A stretch of 64,000 bases of DNA. It comes from Loxodes magnus. Lineage: Eukaryota; Ciliophora; Karyorelictea; Loxodida; Loxodidae. Numbering within the stretch: the first letter of the stretch is position 1; each line of letters begins with the position of its first letter. The notes beneath the pieces were generated by a model. It did not search any database. It saw nothing but the letters and a program-made list of their open reading frames with translations, and was not told the DNA's origin. Of the stretch, positions 1 through 11,964 are shown piece after piece. The position numbers were made by a program, and so were the translations under genes. The stretch is from assembly GCA_946699065.1 (NCBI GenBank), contig CAMPDV010001936.1:17673-81672 (forward strand). Reading direction: 5' to 3'.

Positions 1-3000
1 TTTAAAAATAATATTTAAGAAAAATATTACTTTATTGAAAATAAAAACTCTCAAAGTGATTCGATAATTCTATGTAAGTTAAAATAATTTTTTATTACTA
101 ATTATATGAATTTCTATTTATGAAGTAACAATTTAAAAAACAAAACACAATAAAAACTCAGCTTAAAATTTTGTCTCTTTTGCTGTTTTAACATTTTTAA
201 AATCAACTTTCTACTTTAAAATATCATACTAAAATAAGATCTATCGTTGGTGCTTAATAATTTTAAATACGATTACAAAATTATTTCGTACTCTTATTTT
301 TTTTGAAAATATAAAAGCTTTATCCATTATGAATTCGTCAGTAATCACAGTTATTATGTTTCTTTTCAGTGATAGAATGATTATCGGATTTTTCTTTTTA
401 AATACTCAAAATAATTTATTTAAAATTAAGATAAGCATATAAAAGTATTTTGACCAACACTCTAATAAAATTTTCTTAAGTAAGAAACATAAGACATGAT
501 ATTTTAAAGAAATTTCGCCCTACAGAGATTTATTTAAGAATTAGAGTTAAATATCTTGATTGAAAGAAGAAAATTACATAAGGCTTAAAATAAAAAGAAT
601 AATATTAGTAAATTTTTAGAATTAAAAAAATCATAAGTTATTTTATCTTTTTCATTTAAATTTTTTTTAAACTTAAAAAAAGATAAAAAGACATAAGCTG
701 AACTTTAATTAAATGATAATTTTTACAAATTTAACAAGGAAGTATAAATTTCTATTTGTCTATAATTAAAATTATTTTAAAATCAATTTAGTTATTTTCT
801 TTATTTATCTTTCTTGATTTTCGTTAAGAATTCTATTTGATATAACGTTTTTAAAATTTATTAATGTAAGATTTGCTAAGATATCCATTAATTAACTTTA
901 AGAATCTTAAATTATTATATATACTATAATAAATAACTTTTGTATAAATTTATTTAACTCAAACATAAATTTAAATTCTTGCGTCTATTGTTTTTAGTAT
1001 TAAGCAAAAAATTTTGTTTTCAATTATTTAATCTCTTTTTACAAGCATATTTATCTTAAATTAAGTAAATGTATTTAAAATTTTAAATTAGCTTAGGTTT
1101 GATAATTAAAAGTGAACATTTATTTACTTAATTTTGCAATATCTTTATTTACTATAAAAATAAAATAATAGGTTTTAATAGATTTAAGCTATTAGTAAAG
1201 TTATAGCTCTTTATATAAATTTTTTTTTTTTTTATTTACTAAATAACTGAAAAAAATACATTTTTCTTAATTAAAATGGTAAAATAATTAGCAATATATC
1301 TTTATTAATGAAAAAAGATATTTAAATCAGAATTGATTCGTGAAAATTGCTTACTTGGTTATTCTCTTAGTAAGAAATTATATAATCTCAAATAAAAAAT
1401 GTTTAAAGGAGCTAATATTTTTTAAAATTTGGTCTTTATATCTAGTAGTCTTGAAAACGATTTCTCTTGAACTGAAGAACGTCTTAAGATTTCACTAGTC
1501 TGCCATTTTTTATAGTTTTCAATTTACTGTTAAGCTTGCTGCATTTAAAATTATTTTATAGATTCGTCCTGCTTAAGTAAGCCATATTTAAAATATGTCT
1601 TTGCTATGTTTCCATTATTCTTTTCATAAATTTAGTTTCTTCACATCATCTTTTCTAAGAATTCTGTTTTTGTCATATGCTATGGTGTATTATTCTTAGA
1701 CTTTGTTATTATTCTTTTATTTCTATATCCAGAGGTATACTTCCTTTCTATCCATTGATTATAAAAATAATTTATTCTTATTTTGCTTACTTTTCCTAAA
1801 GTTTTTTTATTTAATATTGTAACTAAAAAACTAAAATAAAAAATTAGAGGGATATAATTAAATTATTTATCAATCTCATCCAATTTATATACCATTTACA
1901 ATTATATGTTGCTTATTGTAATCTCCATATATTGAAATTAATTAATTAATTTTTCATCTATTTTTCTAGTATCTATTCAAATTTTATAATCTTTAATAAT
2001 TGGTTTTACTTACATTTTATAGTATATTTTTTATTATTTAATGGACTAATTATGCAAAATATTACTGAGATTATTCCTTTTATCTTTCTAATGCTTTTAT
2101 CCATTAAATTTGATTAAATTCTTATTTTTTAGATATCCATTAAGAGAGATCTGCTATTCCTTAAATGCCATTTTATATTATCAATTAAATTTACTTTTAT
2201 TATAGAAAATAAAAAAATCTTATAGAACCAAGTTAAGCAAGACTACTAATTACTAGAAATTAGTTAGTAATTGATTTAGTAATTTAAAAATATAATCGTA
2301 TTTAAAAACTATTACAATATTATAAAATTAATTAAAAATGTAAAAATATTGAAGTAAAATTATTATATATAGTAAATATTATTAAAACTTCTAGTTATAA
2401 ATAAAAGTTAAATTAAGTTTAGAGTGCCTTTTTATTTAGATTCAAATATAAAAATTTAGTATTATTAAATTTTAGTTATTAGTAGAACATAAATAATTTA
2501 TAGTTTATTTTTACAATAATAAAACTATTTTATTATTTAATTATTTTATAAAATTTATAGTATATTAATTAATTTAATAAACTTTAATCATATAATATAA
2601 TTTATAAAATAGAAAAATCTTAATATAATCTGTATTATAATTGAAGCTTACCAATTTTTGTAAAGGTTATTATTTAGTTAAATAAATTAAATTTTGTATG
2701 ATCATTAATTTTTAAATATTTTATGAGTATTTTTATAGATTTATATTTAAGCTTGTACATACAAGGGTTTAGATCTAATTCTATTTTTCAATCTTTTTTC
2801 TTCTAATATTTGCTTTAAATATGAAACTTAAATTTTTCCTATTGTTCTAATTTAAAACTTCTAATACTTCTATTTAAAGTATTATAAGTAGAAGTGGGAC
2901 TAAATTTCTTCCAAAGAAAAAAGATAAGTTTTATTTACTAAGAAAATATCTTAAGTTAACAAATAATTATATGAATATCTAAATATCTCTAATTTACTAT

Positions 3001-3300
3001 TAGATGACAGGAATAATTTATAAAATAAACTAAAATAAAGCAAAATAATAGAATTTCATTTTATGAGTAATTTTGAGATCTATTTGAATTAACTGCTTTA
3101 TCAATAATATGCTATTAACATAAATAATTTCAGAATAATTAAATATTTCTATCATTATTCCTATTTTCAAAAAAGATAGCAAAATGAATGAAATATTAAA
3201 AAACGTTTCGCTTATTAAATTATATTAAAGGTTTATACAAAGACATTAACAGAAAGAACTTAATAAATTCTATATAAACGTAACCTAATACATCGAGCAT
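1..3300. other. AT-rich stretch without a recognisable gene
   Basis: The sequence is dominated by A/T runs and short TAAT/TTTA words. With all three stop codons read as sense, every frame is open, so openness is no evidence here. I found no frame with a balanced amino-acid composition, no motif and no paralogue elsewhere in the window. Confidence 0.5.
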
Positions 3301-3361
3301 AAATGAGATAATTTACTAGAGACAAACAACACATTAAATATGAGTGTAGCGTATAATTTAT

Positions 3362-4672
3362 ATGTATTAAACTGAAGAGAAAGAATAAAAAAATAAGCTT
3401 CCCACTCTTATTGATGTAGAGAAGATAATTGATAGTAATGAGAGTTAGAATTTTTTTTCAACATCTTAGGAGATTAAAAATACCGCAAGGATTTATTCTG
3501 ACACTCGAATCTTTCTGAAACTACTTTAAAACCACTTTTCTCCTTTAAAGGCAAACTACATGCAGATTTCATTACAGTAATGAAGTTATGCAAGAAAATT
3601 CAGATTGTCCAACGCTCTCACTTTTTTATTATGATTTTGTTAATAGGCAACTTTGAGAAAGAAACACACGACTAGGCATTATTAAAAGATTGGATACGAG
3701 TAAAGAATAAAATGGAATTACTAATTTGCTAAGAAATCTTGATTTAGCACATTATTTACCAATTTATAAAAGTCACTGCTTTTAATTATGTACCTAATGA
3801 ACTTATCAAATGTTCTAATCATCAACTACTAAAAAAATTTACTATGTTTTTTAATTGTTGGAAGTAATAAAATATTTAGCAAGATTGAATATAGTTAAAG
3901 TTATCATATTACTTAAGAATTAAGAAGAAGATTATAATCCCATTATATAAAGTAAGATATATTTAAAAGATATTTAATAAAATTATAAATAAATAAATAT
4001 ATTAGCAAATAATAGAAAAATTTACTTAAATAAAATTGAAAAAAGATTCATAAAAAAAAATGTAAGCTTAAAATACATTAAAGCACAATAAGAAATATAT
4101 CATAAATAACAAAACTCAGAAAAAATAATATTGTTATTAATATTCTTTTACACTGAAAAGATGTTATTCTAAATATCTCATGATTTAACATTTATATAAT
4201 TAAAATATTTAAAGAACTTAAACATAATTTATGACAGTAATACAAACAAATTTTGCTACATTTTATATCATTAATGAAATATTAAGAAAATAATCTATAA
4301 AAAGGGTATATTACAAGGAAGCTCAAAATGATATTTTTACTTGTATTTTTATGATAATGCATTAAGAAATATTTAGTTAATGCAAGAAACTAAGTTATAA
4401 ATTATGCAATATTTATCCAATATAATTTACTTGAGTAAAATAACTAATTTAAATATTGGATTCAGAGTAAAAAATTTACAAATTAGTTGAGTAATTTTGT
4501 TAAATTTTTAATAAATTATACTTAACATTAATGTAAGTACCATGAGTCTCTATAAATTTAAAAACTATAAAGAAAACAATAATAGTTATAAATATATCCA
4601 AATAATATAAAATTATAATAAAAAATAGATTGCATTCCTTTAGGATTTACAATAAATAGGAGTGAGAGCTGA
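3362..4672 (+). CDS. hypothetical protein, uncertain ends
   Basis: I do not recognise this protein. From an ATG at 3362 the frame (TAA/TAG Gln, TGA Trp) starts MYQTEEKEQKNKLPTLIDVE and keeps a balanced mix of charged and hydrophobic residues for about 150 codons, unlike the other two frames. After about 3900 the composition drifts to Asn/Lys/Ile-rich and may no longer be coding. The end given is an in-frame TGA (436 codons), but several TGA codons precede it and would be Trp in this code, so the true end is unknown. The first third is the reliable part. Confidence 0.3.
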
Positions 4673-4808
4673 AGATATTTTTTATAATAAATTAAAAATA
4701 TTGATTCTTCCATTTTAAATTAACTACTATAAGAAATTCTAAAATTTAGCAAGTAATGTGGAAGACTGCAATGAAAAATCTCTTTTTATTTTAAAAAAAT
4801 TTAATTAA

Positions 4809-4841
4809 AGAGCTATGCGCCATTGTGAGGCTACATACTCT
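4809..4841 (+). repeat. dispersed 3' stem-loop, copy 1
   Basis: An AGAGC...CTCT-closed hairpin related to copies at 24588, 30572, 42265 and 56028, followed as in those copies by A/T-rich sequence. This copy is diverged: the loop is ATTGT and the inner stem is weakened to GCC/GGC. Confidence 0.5.
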
Positions 4842-4849
4842 ATAATTTC

Positions 4850-6420
4850 AGTTTTTTAATTAAAAATATAAGATAAAATAAATTTATACTTTTTAGGTTT
4901 ATAATCTGCTACTTGTTTATAAAGTCATATAATTACTATCCTATATTTAAAACAAGAGTGTCTTTTTTATAATATTAGTTATGATATTTATCTTTAAATT
5001 TTGATGCTTTAAAGAGCATTCTTTAGAATATTTAGATATTCTTAATTTAATAGCAAAGTAAAGATACTTTAGAATGTATAAATTTGAGAATAATTAGTTT
5101 TTAATATCAATAAATTAAACAAATTGTAGGCGTTAAAATTTAATCGGACAAAGTATTTCGGAAGTCCTTTTAGTAGGTTTTAATTACGGTAGTTAAATGA
5201 AGAGTATCTATATAATTAGTTCTACTTAATTATATTAAAAGAAAGCAAGGACTTATTTTTAATCTACTATGCTCAATAGATCTTATTTAAATATTATTTT
5301 TCTAATAAATGTAAGATAATAAAATAGTAGTAACTTTAATTCAAACTTATCTATAATTGATTGGCTATTTTATTAAAGACTAATTAAAGACAAAATTAAA
5401 AGAAAGGGAGATTGGTGAATGGCTAATATTTACTAGAATTATATAATTATAGTCGTTAATATAGCTCGCACAAATCATTAATGCTATTTAAAATTGTTAT
5501 TAGATAAGCATTAAGCATGGTTAATATCAGTCAATCTTAAATTATAAATTTTGTCGTTTATTGTTCTCAAAGTTCTTACCTTTTATCATGAATGAAAAAT
5601 ACCTTAATATATATTACAAAATAATTTTATAAATACTTAATTCTATTCACTTTAAATTAACTTTTCTTATCAGTAGGTCTCTAAAATATTAAATTGTATT
5701 AGTGATTGAAGTTTTAAATTAATTTTGAATTCTTTCCAGACTTATAATGTAAAATTTTAATGCTATTAAGCACTAAATTTTCTCATAAATAACAAATTTT
5801 GTTGTTTTTCCTGGATTTAATTAAATCACATTTCTAAATCTAGATTTGTGAATTTTCTTTGCTTGAGTAATCATATCTTTAGGACTTTCAGCGAGAAGTA
5901 GAAACTTTTACTGTACTTTATTTTTTTGAATTTTCACAAATGATGCTTAAAATTTCTCCATAGTTTTCGAGCTGCACTATGAAGAATAATTACTTATTAA
6001 TTCATTCTTCCAAATTAAGTTAAAATCAATATACTCTTTTTTACCACTTTTAACCTCAATTTTTTTGTTTGTAAGTTCTCTTGCAAGTTTGTTATATTTA
6101 GATCTGTAATATTTGAGTATAATATTTCATAATATGAATAGATAAAAATGAAATATTGATATGAAATTATTTAGACTCTAATAAATTATTTTATTGTCTT
6201 TATATTACTGTTAGGATTAGTTTGTATGTTATATGATTAAAATTTTACATAAAACTGGTATTATTTTTTCCAATTTTTGCAAATGCTAATGCTTATTAAG
6301 ATAAAATTTATAATTAAATTAATTTATCCAATCAGAAATATAGATAGATATAAATTTAATCTGTGGTGAATATACACAAAAAACAAAAGTTATATAGTAA
6401 ATATTATTCTATAATATTTA
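4850..6420. other. AT-rich stretch, possible coding patch near 5130-5640
   Basis: Most of this is low-complexity A/T sequence. On the plus strand between about 5130 and 5640 one frame has a protein-like mix (for example KRKQGLIFNLLCSIDL), but there is no motif, clear start or paralogue. It could be an eroded gene. The rest shows nothing I can support. Confidence 0.25.
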
Positions 6421-6474
6421 ATTTAAATAGAAAGGAACTTGACTCAAGAGACAATAAAGAAGATATTATCAATT

Positions 6475-6933
6475 ATGAATTTGATTGAGGATTAAAGACT
6501 CTAAATGTTGGATCGAACAAGTCACTTCACCATAGGTTGGGAAATTAACCTGTAATCGCTTGAGTAATTCTATATTTTGGTGACAAAGAGATACAACCTT
6601 GCTCACAATTTGATGAAGATCTCCATGAGAACATTTTATTATAGAGAGACTTTAATAATTGGCATTTCTAATAGTACTGCGTATCATTGGAAAGATACTT
6701 GCATTTTAATAAATTTCTTTCTTCCATAATATTTTAAAATGCATGCCATCAATTTTTAAGATACAAATAAAAAATGTAAAAGATAAATAATGATTAATTA
6801 AAATCCTAGCATACTGATAAGATAGATTTTACTCCTTTATATTTTCATATTATTTTCCTTATTCTTAATATATTTTATATCTCTAATAAAGGAATTTATT
6901 CAGTTTCTTCTAATTTAAAACTGTTTCTTTTGA
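6475..6933 (+). CDS. hypothetical protein related to the FPIGE-type repeat family
   Basis: The ATG at 6475 opens a frame of 152 codons with no internal TGA, ending at TGA 6931-6933; its length is a multiple of three. It begins MNLIEDQRLQMLDRTSHFTI. Residues about 14-40 (HFTIG followed by Leu-Gln-Ser and FYIL) resemble the tail of the coding repeat at 24.4 kb (FFIIG, Pro-Gln-Ser, SYIL), and the DNA also matches there (about 6525-6590 with 24435-24500). The C-terminal 50 residues are strongly hydrophobic, perhaps a membrane segment or non-coding drift. Function unknown; it may be a degraded repeat copy. Confidence 0.4.
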
Positions 6934-7333
6934 AAAAAGATCTTTAAAAGAAAATGATAGTGGATATATTTTATTATTTAGTAATAGAAATAAAGAAATA
7001 TAAAGCTTAATACCTTTTTTACTTTCTATTATATTTAAAATAGTTAAAGTAGTTTCTTTTTACAATCCTTATAGTTTTTATTTGCTATTCAAAAATTGTT
7101 ACATTTTTTTAAATTTAAACTTATTCCTAAATATAAAAATTAATCTTATAACCTAGTAAAAGTTTATTCTATTATATAAATTATTATATGAAATACCATC
7201 TAAGAAATAGCAGACTTCTTCAAAAAAACTTAATAACACCTAGTAGAATGTAGCCAATTATCTCTACTTTCTTCAAGATAGAGTTTTAAAAATTAACAAA
7301 GGCTATTACTGAGCTTTATTAGCAAATTTAAGA

Positions 7334-8395
7334 ATGGACCAACGTTAACAAAATTCTAAAATATTAAAAAATCGTTATTACGATAGGAATTAGCTCTAAA
7401 CCTGTTCTCGTAGCAAATTTAAGGAAGAATTCCATAGACAGACATATAGATCGTAAAGGAAATTTAAAGCTCTGTAAGCTCTAAGCCAAAAAAACTATAA
7501 TAATTCAGTGGTCAAATGTATATAGAAAAACAATCACTAGCATACGAGATTCCCTATCGGAGAATAATGGTACATTGGTGCTGCAAGCGGAAGGACAAAA
7601 ACTACGGAACTTCTATAAACTTTAATAAAAATAAAAGAGAATAATAGAAAAAATTAATGATAAAATATATTTAAACCGTACTGTATAAATGAATGTTAAC
7701 TTTAATAAAAAATATTCCAACTGACAAAAAAGCTCTCTATATCTAATAAGCAGTGAATTAATTTAATATAAAATAATTGGGAATTAACCTATCGGAAAAA
7801 CTTAAGAAAAATAATCTTAAAATTATCAAGACTCATGACAGGTAAGTATGAGGCGAAAACTTATTTTTAAACAAAAAACTAAAATGAATTAAATCAAATA
7901 AAGGTGACACCACAATAATAAATTATGCTATTTTATAATATTTTAAAGAAATTATAACATAATTACTTTATTTAAAAAGAACTAATTAGGAGAAATTTAT
8001 TCGGCATGATGCTTTGTAAATAAACAAATTTCTAATTAGCTGATGCCTTTATTGTATGAGAGCTTGCTTTAATTGAAAATGTTAGTAAATGCTTTTTAGA
8101 TATCATCTTGATTTTGTCATTACTCAATCGTACTTGCTTTCTTCTAGTCTTTTATAATTAATTTAAGCTTTTTCCATTTTCAACAATTTAAGTTTTCATA
8201 TATTAGCAGAAAAGTGAAGTATTTGTATATAAATCTAAAAAATCAGATTAATTTCTTGCAAATATGTTTATATAATATAAGACGCTTTATATCTTAATTC
8301 CTAATCCTTTACGATAGTCATTCCCTTACAATAATATATATTTTAACATTTGCTTAAATGTCTCATAAGGAACTGTGGTAGGTATTAAAAAGTGA
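7334..8395 (+). CDS. hypothetical protein with an FPIGE motif
   Basis: From ATG 7334 the frame reads MDQRQQNSKILKNRYYDRNQ and stays protein-like, basic and Gln/Asn-rich for roughly 200 codons. A segment near residue 75 contains TRFPIGEQWYIGAASGRTKT. This FPIGE...GR signature recurs in the dispersed coding repeats at 25.2 and 42.1 kb. A second hydrophobic stretch (FIVWELALIENV, Trp from TGA) lies near residue 250. The TGA at 8393 is in frame (353 codons) but earlier TGA codons would be Trp, so the end is a guess. Function unknown; it may belong to the repeat family. Confidence 0.4.
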
Positions 8396-8589
8396 AAGTC
8401 ATAGCACAACTAAAAAATTTATTATTATGAAAAAGTAAAAATGATGTTAAATATAAAAAAATCTAAATTTGGACACAAGAAAATAATTTAAATAAAAATT
8501 AAACTTATTTTATAACTGCAAAACAAAGAGCTTTTGTAAAAGACATAAAAAGGAGAAAAAATTATATTTTTAAAATTAATTAATTAATT

Positions 8590-8880
8590 TCAACTTAAAG
8601 AGTTTTGGACTGCAACTTCTTGCAGTTTAACGACCCCAACACTCCCTTCATGGGATAACAGGGATATCCTGTTGCTTTCGAAAAGCAGCTACCAGGGAGC
8701 TCCGTCACTATGGGCAGCCAGGCTTCAAGCCCTACCAGGAGTGGATAATCAAAAGGAAGGCGTTCCCTTGCAAAGGTTGACTTTGACCAGGGACTTTCTC
8801 AGCGACAGGAAAGGAACTTGTTCCTAGCCATAAAACCAGAAAATATGATTCAGAAGGTCAATCTCAGCTCCCACCATCTT
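8590..8880 (-). repeat. GC-rich structured repeat, copy 1
   Basis: About 290 bp with near 50% GC in an otherwise 20-25% GC window. Its reverse complement recurs at 31978-32276 with roughly 90% or better identity by eye. It contains a perfect hairpin (CTGCAA/TTGCAG with a GAAG loop) at one end and GCTTT/AAAGC around TCG. One frame of copy 2 is open from ATGGTGGGAGCTGAG, but the differences I checked in the first 40 codons change the amino acid and are transitions, which argues against protein selection. A structured RNA gene or a SINE-like element fits better. No standard Pol III box pair was recognised. Confidence 0.6.
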
Positions 8881-8884
8881 TTTA

Positions 8885-10400
8885 ATTATTTCTATTTTTA
8901 AAATTAGAAGCAATTATACCTTATGAAATAAGATTGTTGTAGATTATATAGCAAGCCTAAAATAGTTAAATCTATGTAATTTCCAGGTTTTGTTAAAAAT
9001 TTTAAGTAGATTAATGCTTCGATGATATTTTTGAAAAGGATTCAAATTCATTATTATTAGCGTTTGAAAATTTAATAATTAATAGAATTTGAACAAACAA
9101 ATTATTTAAACGACTCAAATTGAGATATGGCTAGATAGATAGACAAAAAACTTAATAAGTTAAATAAACTAAATGATATCCGAGAATTTTACATTAATCT
9201 GGAAAATAATGCTTTCAAAAGCATCAAGATCTAGATGGTAAATAAACTTAAGCATCTATTTTGTTTAATATTTTTACTTTTATCATTTTTGTAGTTAGAA
9301 TTTTTAAGCATAAACTTATATAACAATATTGAATGATAAATTATCATTAACTTACAATTTATATTTTAATTTAAATATTGCTTAAAAAATAACTTGGAAG
9401 ATCTTAAGAAATGATATTAAAATCAAAATTATTATAGTTTGTATATTTATAGAATAAATAATTTGATGGATTTTTATAAAGTAAAGTTCACATTTTAATT
9501 TTTTACATTCGAAAAGGATAGTAAATAATTAAAAAAAAGTAAATATTTCTTAAATAAGATTTAGATGTACATTTGAATAATTTTAGACATTAAAAAAAAT
9601 TTATATTCTTTTTGTGGAATTTTTATAATATAGATTGAATTTGTTTACAATAAGAAAATATAAAATTACTTTTATAGTTGAAAATATTATAAATTTAGTA
9701 ATCAATTATCTCATTTTATTCTAAACTATTATAAAATATTTTTTACTTCCGTTAATCTTTTTTATTATATTTTAATATTTTTATTTTTAAGCTTTCAAAG
9801 ACTAAAGTATATTTAGTCAAGATATTTTAGAAATATATATTTTATTATTATTTTATCTTAATAGTCTTTTAAGCTTTTTATGTTTTTAATCTATATCTAA
9901 CAATTTATCCTTCAAGACATTATTTTATTTTTACTAGCATTTTTATTAGAAGATCATCTTATAATATACTCTTAGAGATATATAAACAAAAAATTGTAAA
10001 AATGAATTATATTAGTAAATTAAATTTAACTAATTTGTACTAAGTTAGTATAAATATTTTTTTTATTTCACTTCTATTAAAATTAGTTTTTAAATAGATT
10101 GTTTATAATATAGAAAATCAGCTTTTATTTTTTAACTTAATTTTAAACAAATTAACTTCAAAAAATTATTTTAGTTAATTTTATTTTTCTAATAATTTTA
10201 TCTTATTTCATAATAAATAAATTGGGAAAGTTAATATAAGTTATTATTTCTAATATGCAATAGAAGAGCGAAATTTAAATTTATACGTTGAATAGAAAAT
10301 ATTTAGGAAATTATATACTAATAAAAGAAAGTAATTTTATATGGCTAAAATTATATTCACTAGAATTTCTTTAATAGCTTAATTTAAAAAATTTATAAAT
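8885..10400. other. AT-rich stretch, nothing recognised
   Basis: This stretch lies between the GC-rich repeat and the left arm of the inverted duplication. It is nearly pure A/T with poly-A and poly-T runs. No motif, repeat partner or convincing reading frame was found. Confidence 0.5.
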
Positions 10401-10405
10401 ATATA

Positions 10406-11053
10406 TCAATATTTTATTTCGATATGAAAAAGATACTCTTTAAAATGTTATAAGAACAAGGTTTAATTTTGAAGAATCTGCTGATTTAAGAAAAAACAAG
10501 ATATATGCCAGAAAGGAAAAGAAGTTGAAAGGTAATAAAAATGTTTATATTTAAAATTAATGTAATATTTATAGATAAAATTATAATGAAAACTATTACA
10601 TTTCAAGAAGAAATCATTTTAATAAAAAATCTTAAGTAAATGAAGTTACTTATATGTATTAGATACTTCATTTTAAATATGTCATAAAGATTCAAAATAA
10701 ATCCAAATATAATTTCTATCTAAAGATATACTTAAGCAAAACTTTACTTCCGTATGGACAGATTACGTTTTTCACTGGATAATGACTTGAATATTATTCA
10801 TTAATAAAATTTTAAGATTAAGTGTACAACTTAAAGATTTAAAATATTTCTTTCCTGTATTTCTTGTTAAGTTTAGAAAAATTTATCTCAGGAAATTTCT
10901 AAAATCCTTCAAGTTATAGTTGGAAGGTATGCCCAATTGGCATGTCTTTATAACGTAAAGCAGAATCTTAATAATATTTAGTTTTTATTATATCTTCTAT
11001 TTATTTCTCAAGAGAAGTTAACTTGAAAACATAAATTGATTATCAATATCCAT
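10406..11053 (-). CDS. hypothetical protein, 215 aa, outermost gene of left arm
   Basis: The ATG at 11053 starts MDIDNQFMFSSQLLLRNKQK and the frame runs to TGA at 10406-10408; the length is an exact multiple of three. Two internal TGA codons read as Trp. The protein is rich in Leu, Ile, Phe, Asn and Lys, with no recognised domain. The mirror copy starts at 63371 and stays in the same frame to the window edge, with mostly single-base differences. Conservation of start and frame in both arms supports a real gene. Function unknown. Confidence 0.5.
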
Positions 11054-11059
11054 TCGCAG

Positions 11060-11960
11060 AAATTAATCAATTTTGCACTTATTAAAATTAAAAAAATTTA
11101 TTTTTGCTATATAGCAACAGTAAATAATACAGCTATATAAGAGAAAACTAGACTTGAGAGAAAATAATTAAATAAAATAAGCTTTTAAATAATCTTTAAA
11201 CTTAAAATAAGAATAATTAAAATAAAAAATATAATATATTTTAGTTAGTTTTAGCTATAAAAATGTTCATACTTCTATATACATTTGCTATCTAAATTAA
11301 AATATTTATTTATATAATCAAATAATAACTATATAATTTCATTACTTACTAAAAGAATCATTTAAATATATGCAAAATTATATAATAAAATGCTTTTACT
11401 ATATTTTCATATATGTAATAAGTAAGCTTAATAAATTTCCTCTAATCAATTATCTTGCTCCATATTCTTTTTATCTTCCTCTTCATTATAATTGTAATTT
11501 CCAAGGCTTTCATAGTTCAATATTTCTTATAAAATTCGTCATTTTGCTTAATAATTAGATTTTTATTCAAATTGGTTTTTTTGTGAGTATGTTATTCTGA
11601 AAATATCTTTTATAGCTATTTTCTGATTGTAAAATTTTGATTAATATAAATTTAATTATAATTTACAAGTTAGAGTAAATCATAGTTTTTTACATTTTTA
11701 AATTCTTCAATCTAATCTTCTTAAAAATGATATGAAATTTAATTTTAGTATAAATTTTTCTCTTAATTCTATTTTTAGATAGAATTGGTTGATGAATAAC
11801 TTTTAGAAAATAATGACAATATTTTGCAAATAGATTTAATAATAATAATAAGATAAAAAAGTTTCAATAATTTGAGTATTGGAACATAATTGCATTACTT
11901 AAAGTTATATTTCATGTAAATTATTTTAAGTATAAAAGTTTATGTAAATTTATTATCATC
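11060..11960 (-). other. coding-like stretch mirrored at 62470-63360
   Basis: The minus strand mirrors the right-arm stretch after the retrotransposon. One frame there contains a clearly protein-like acidic patch (NYNYNEEEDKKYMEQDNW) followed by a hydrophobic region, but I could not connect it to a start or stop in a single frame. The 62-codon standard-code ORF on the opposite strand (11370-11558) is present in both arms only because the arms are copies. Confidence 0.3.
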
Positions 11961-11964
11961 TTCT

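Noticed and set aside
8640-8665. Sequence resembling a homing-endonuclease site (GGGATAACAGGG)
   Set aside because: Only a partial match to the known I-SceI target and no endonuclease gene is nearby; it lies in a palindromic part of the GC-rich repeat.
11370-11558. 62-codon standard-code ORF, with a near-identical partner at 62865-63053
   Set aside because: The two are the same site in the two arms of the inverted duplication. The opposite strand gives a better variant-code protein, and conservation is explained by copying.
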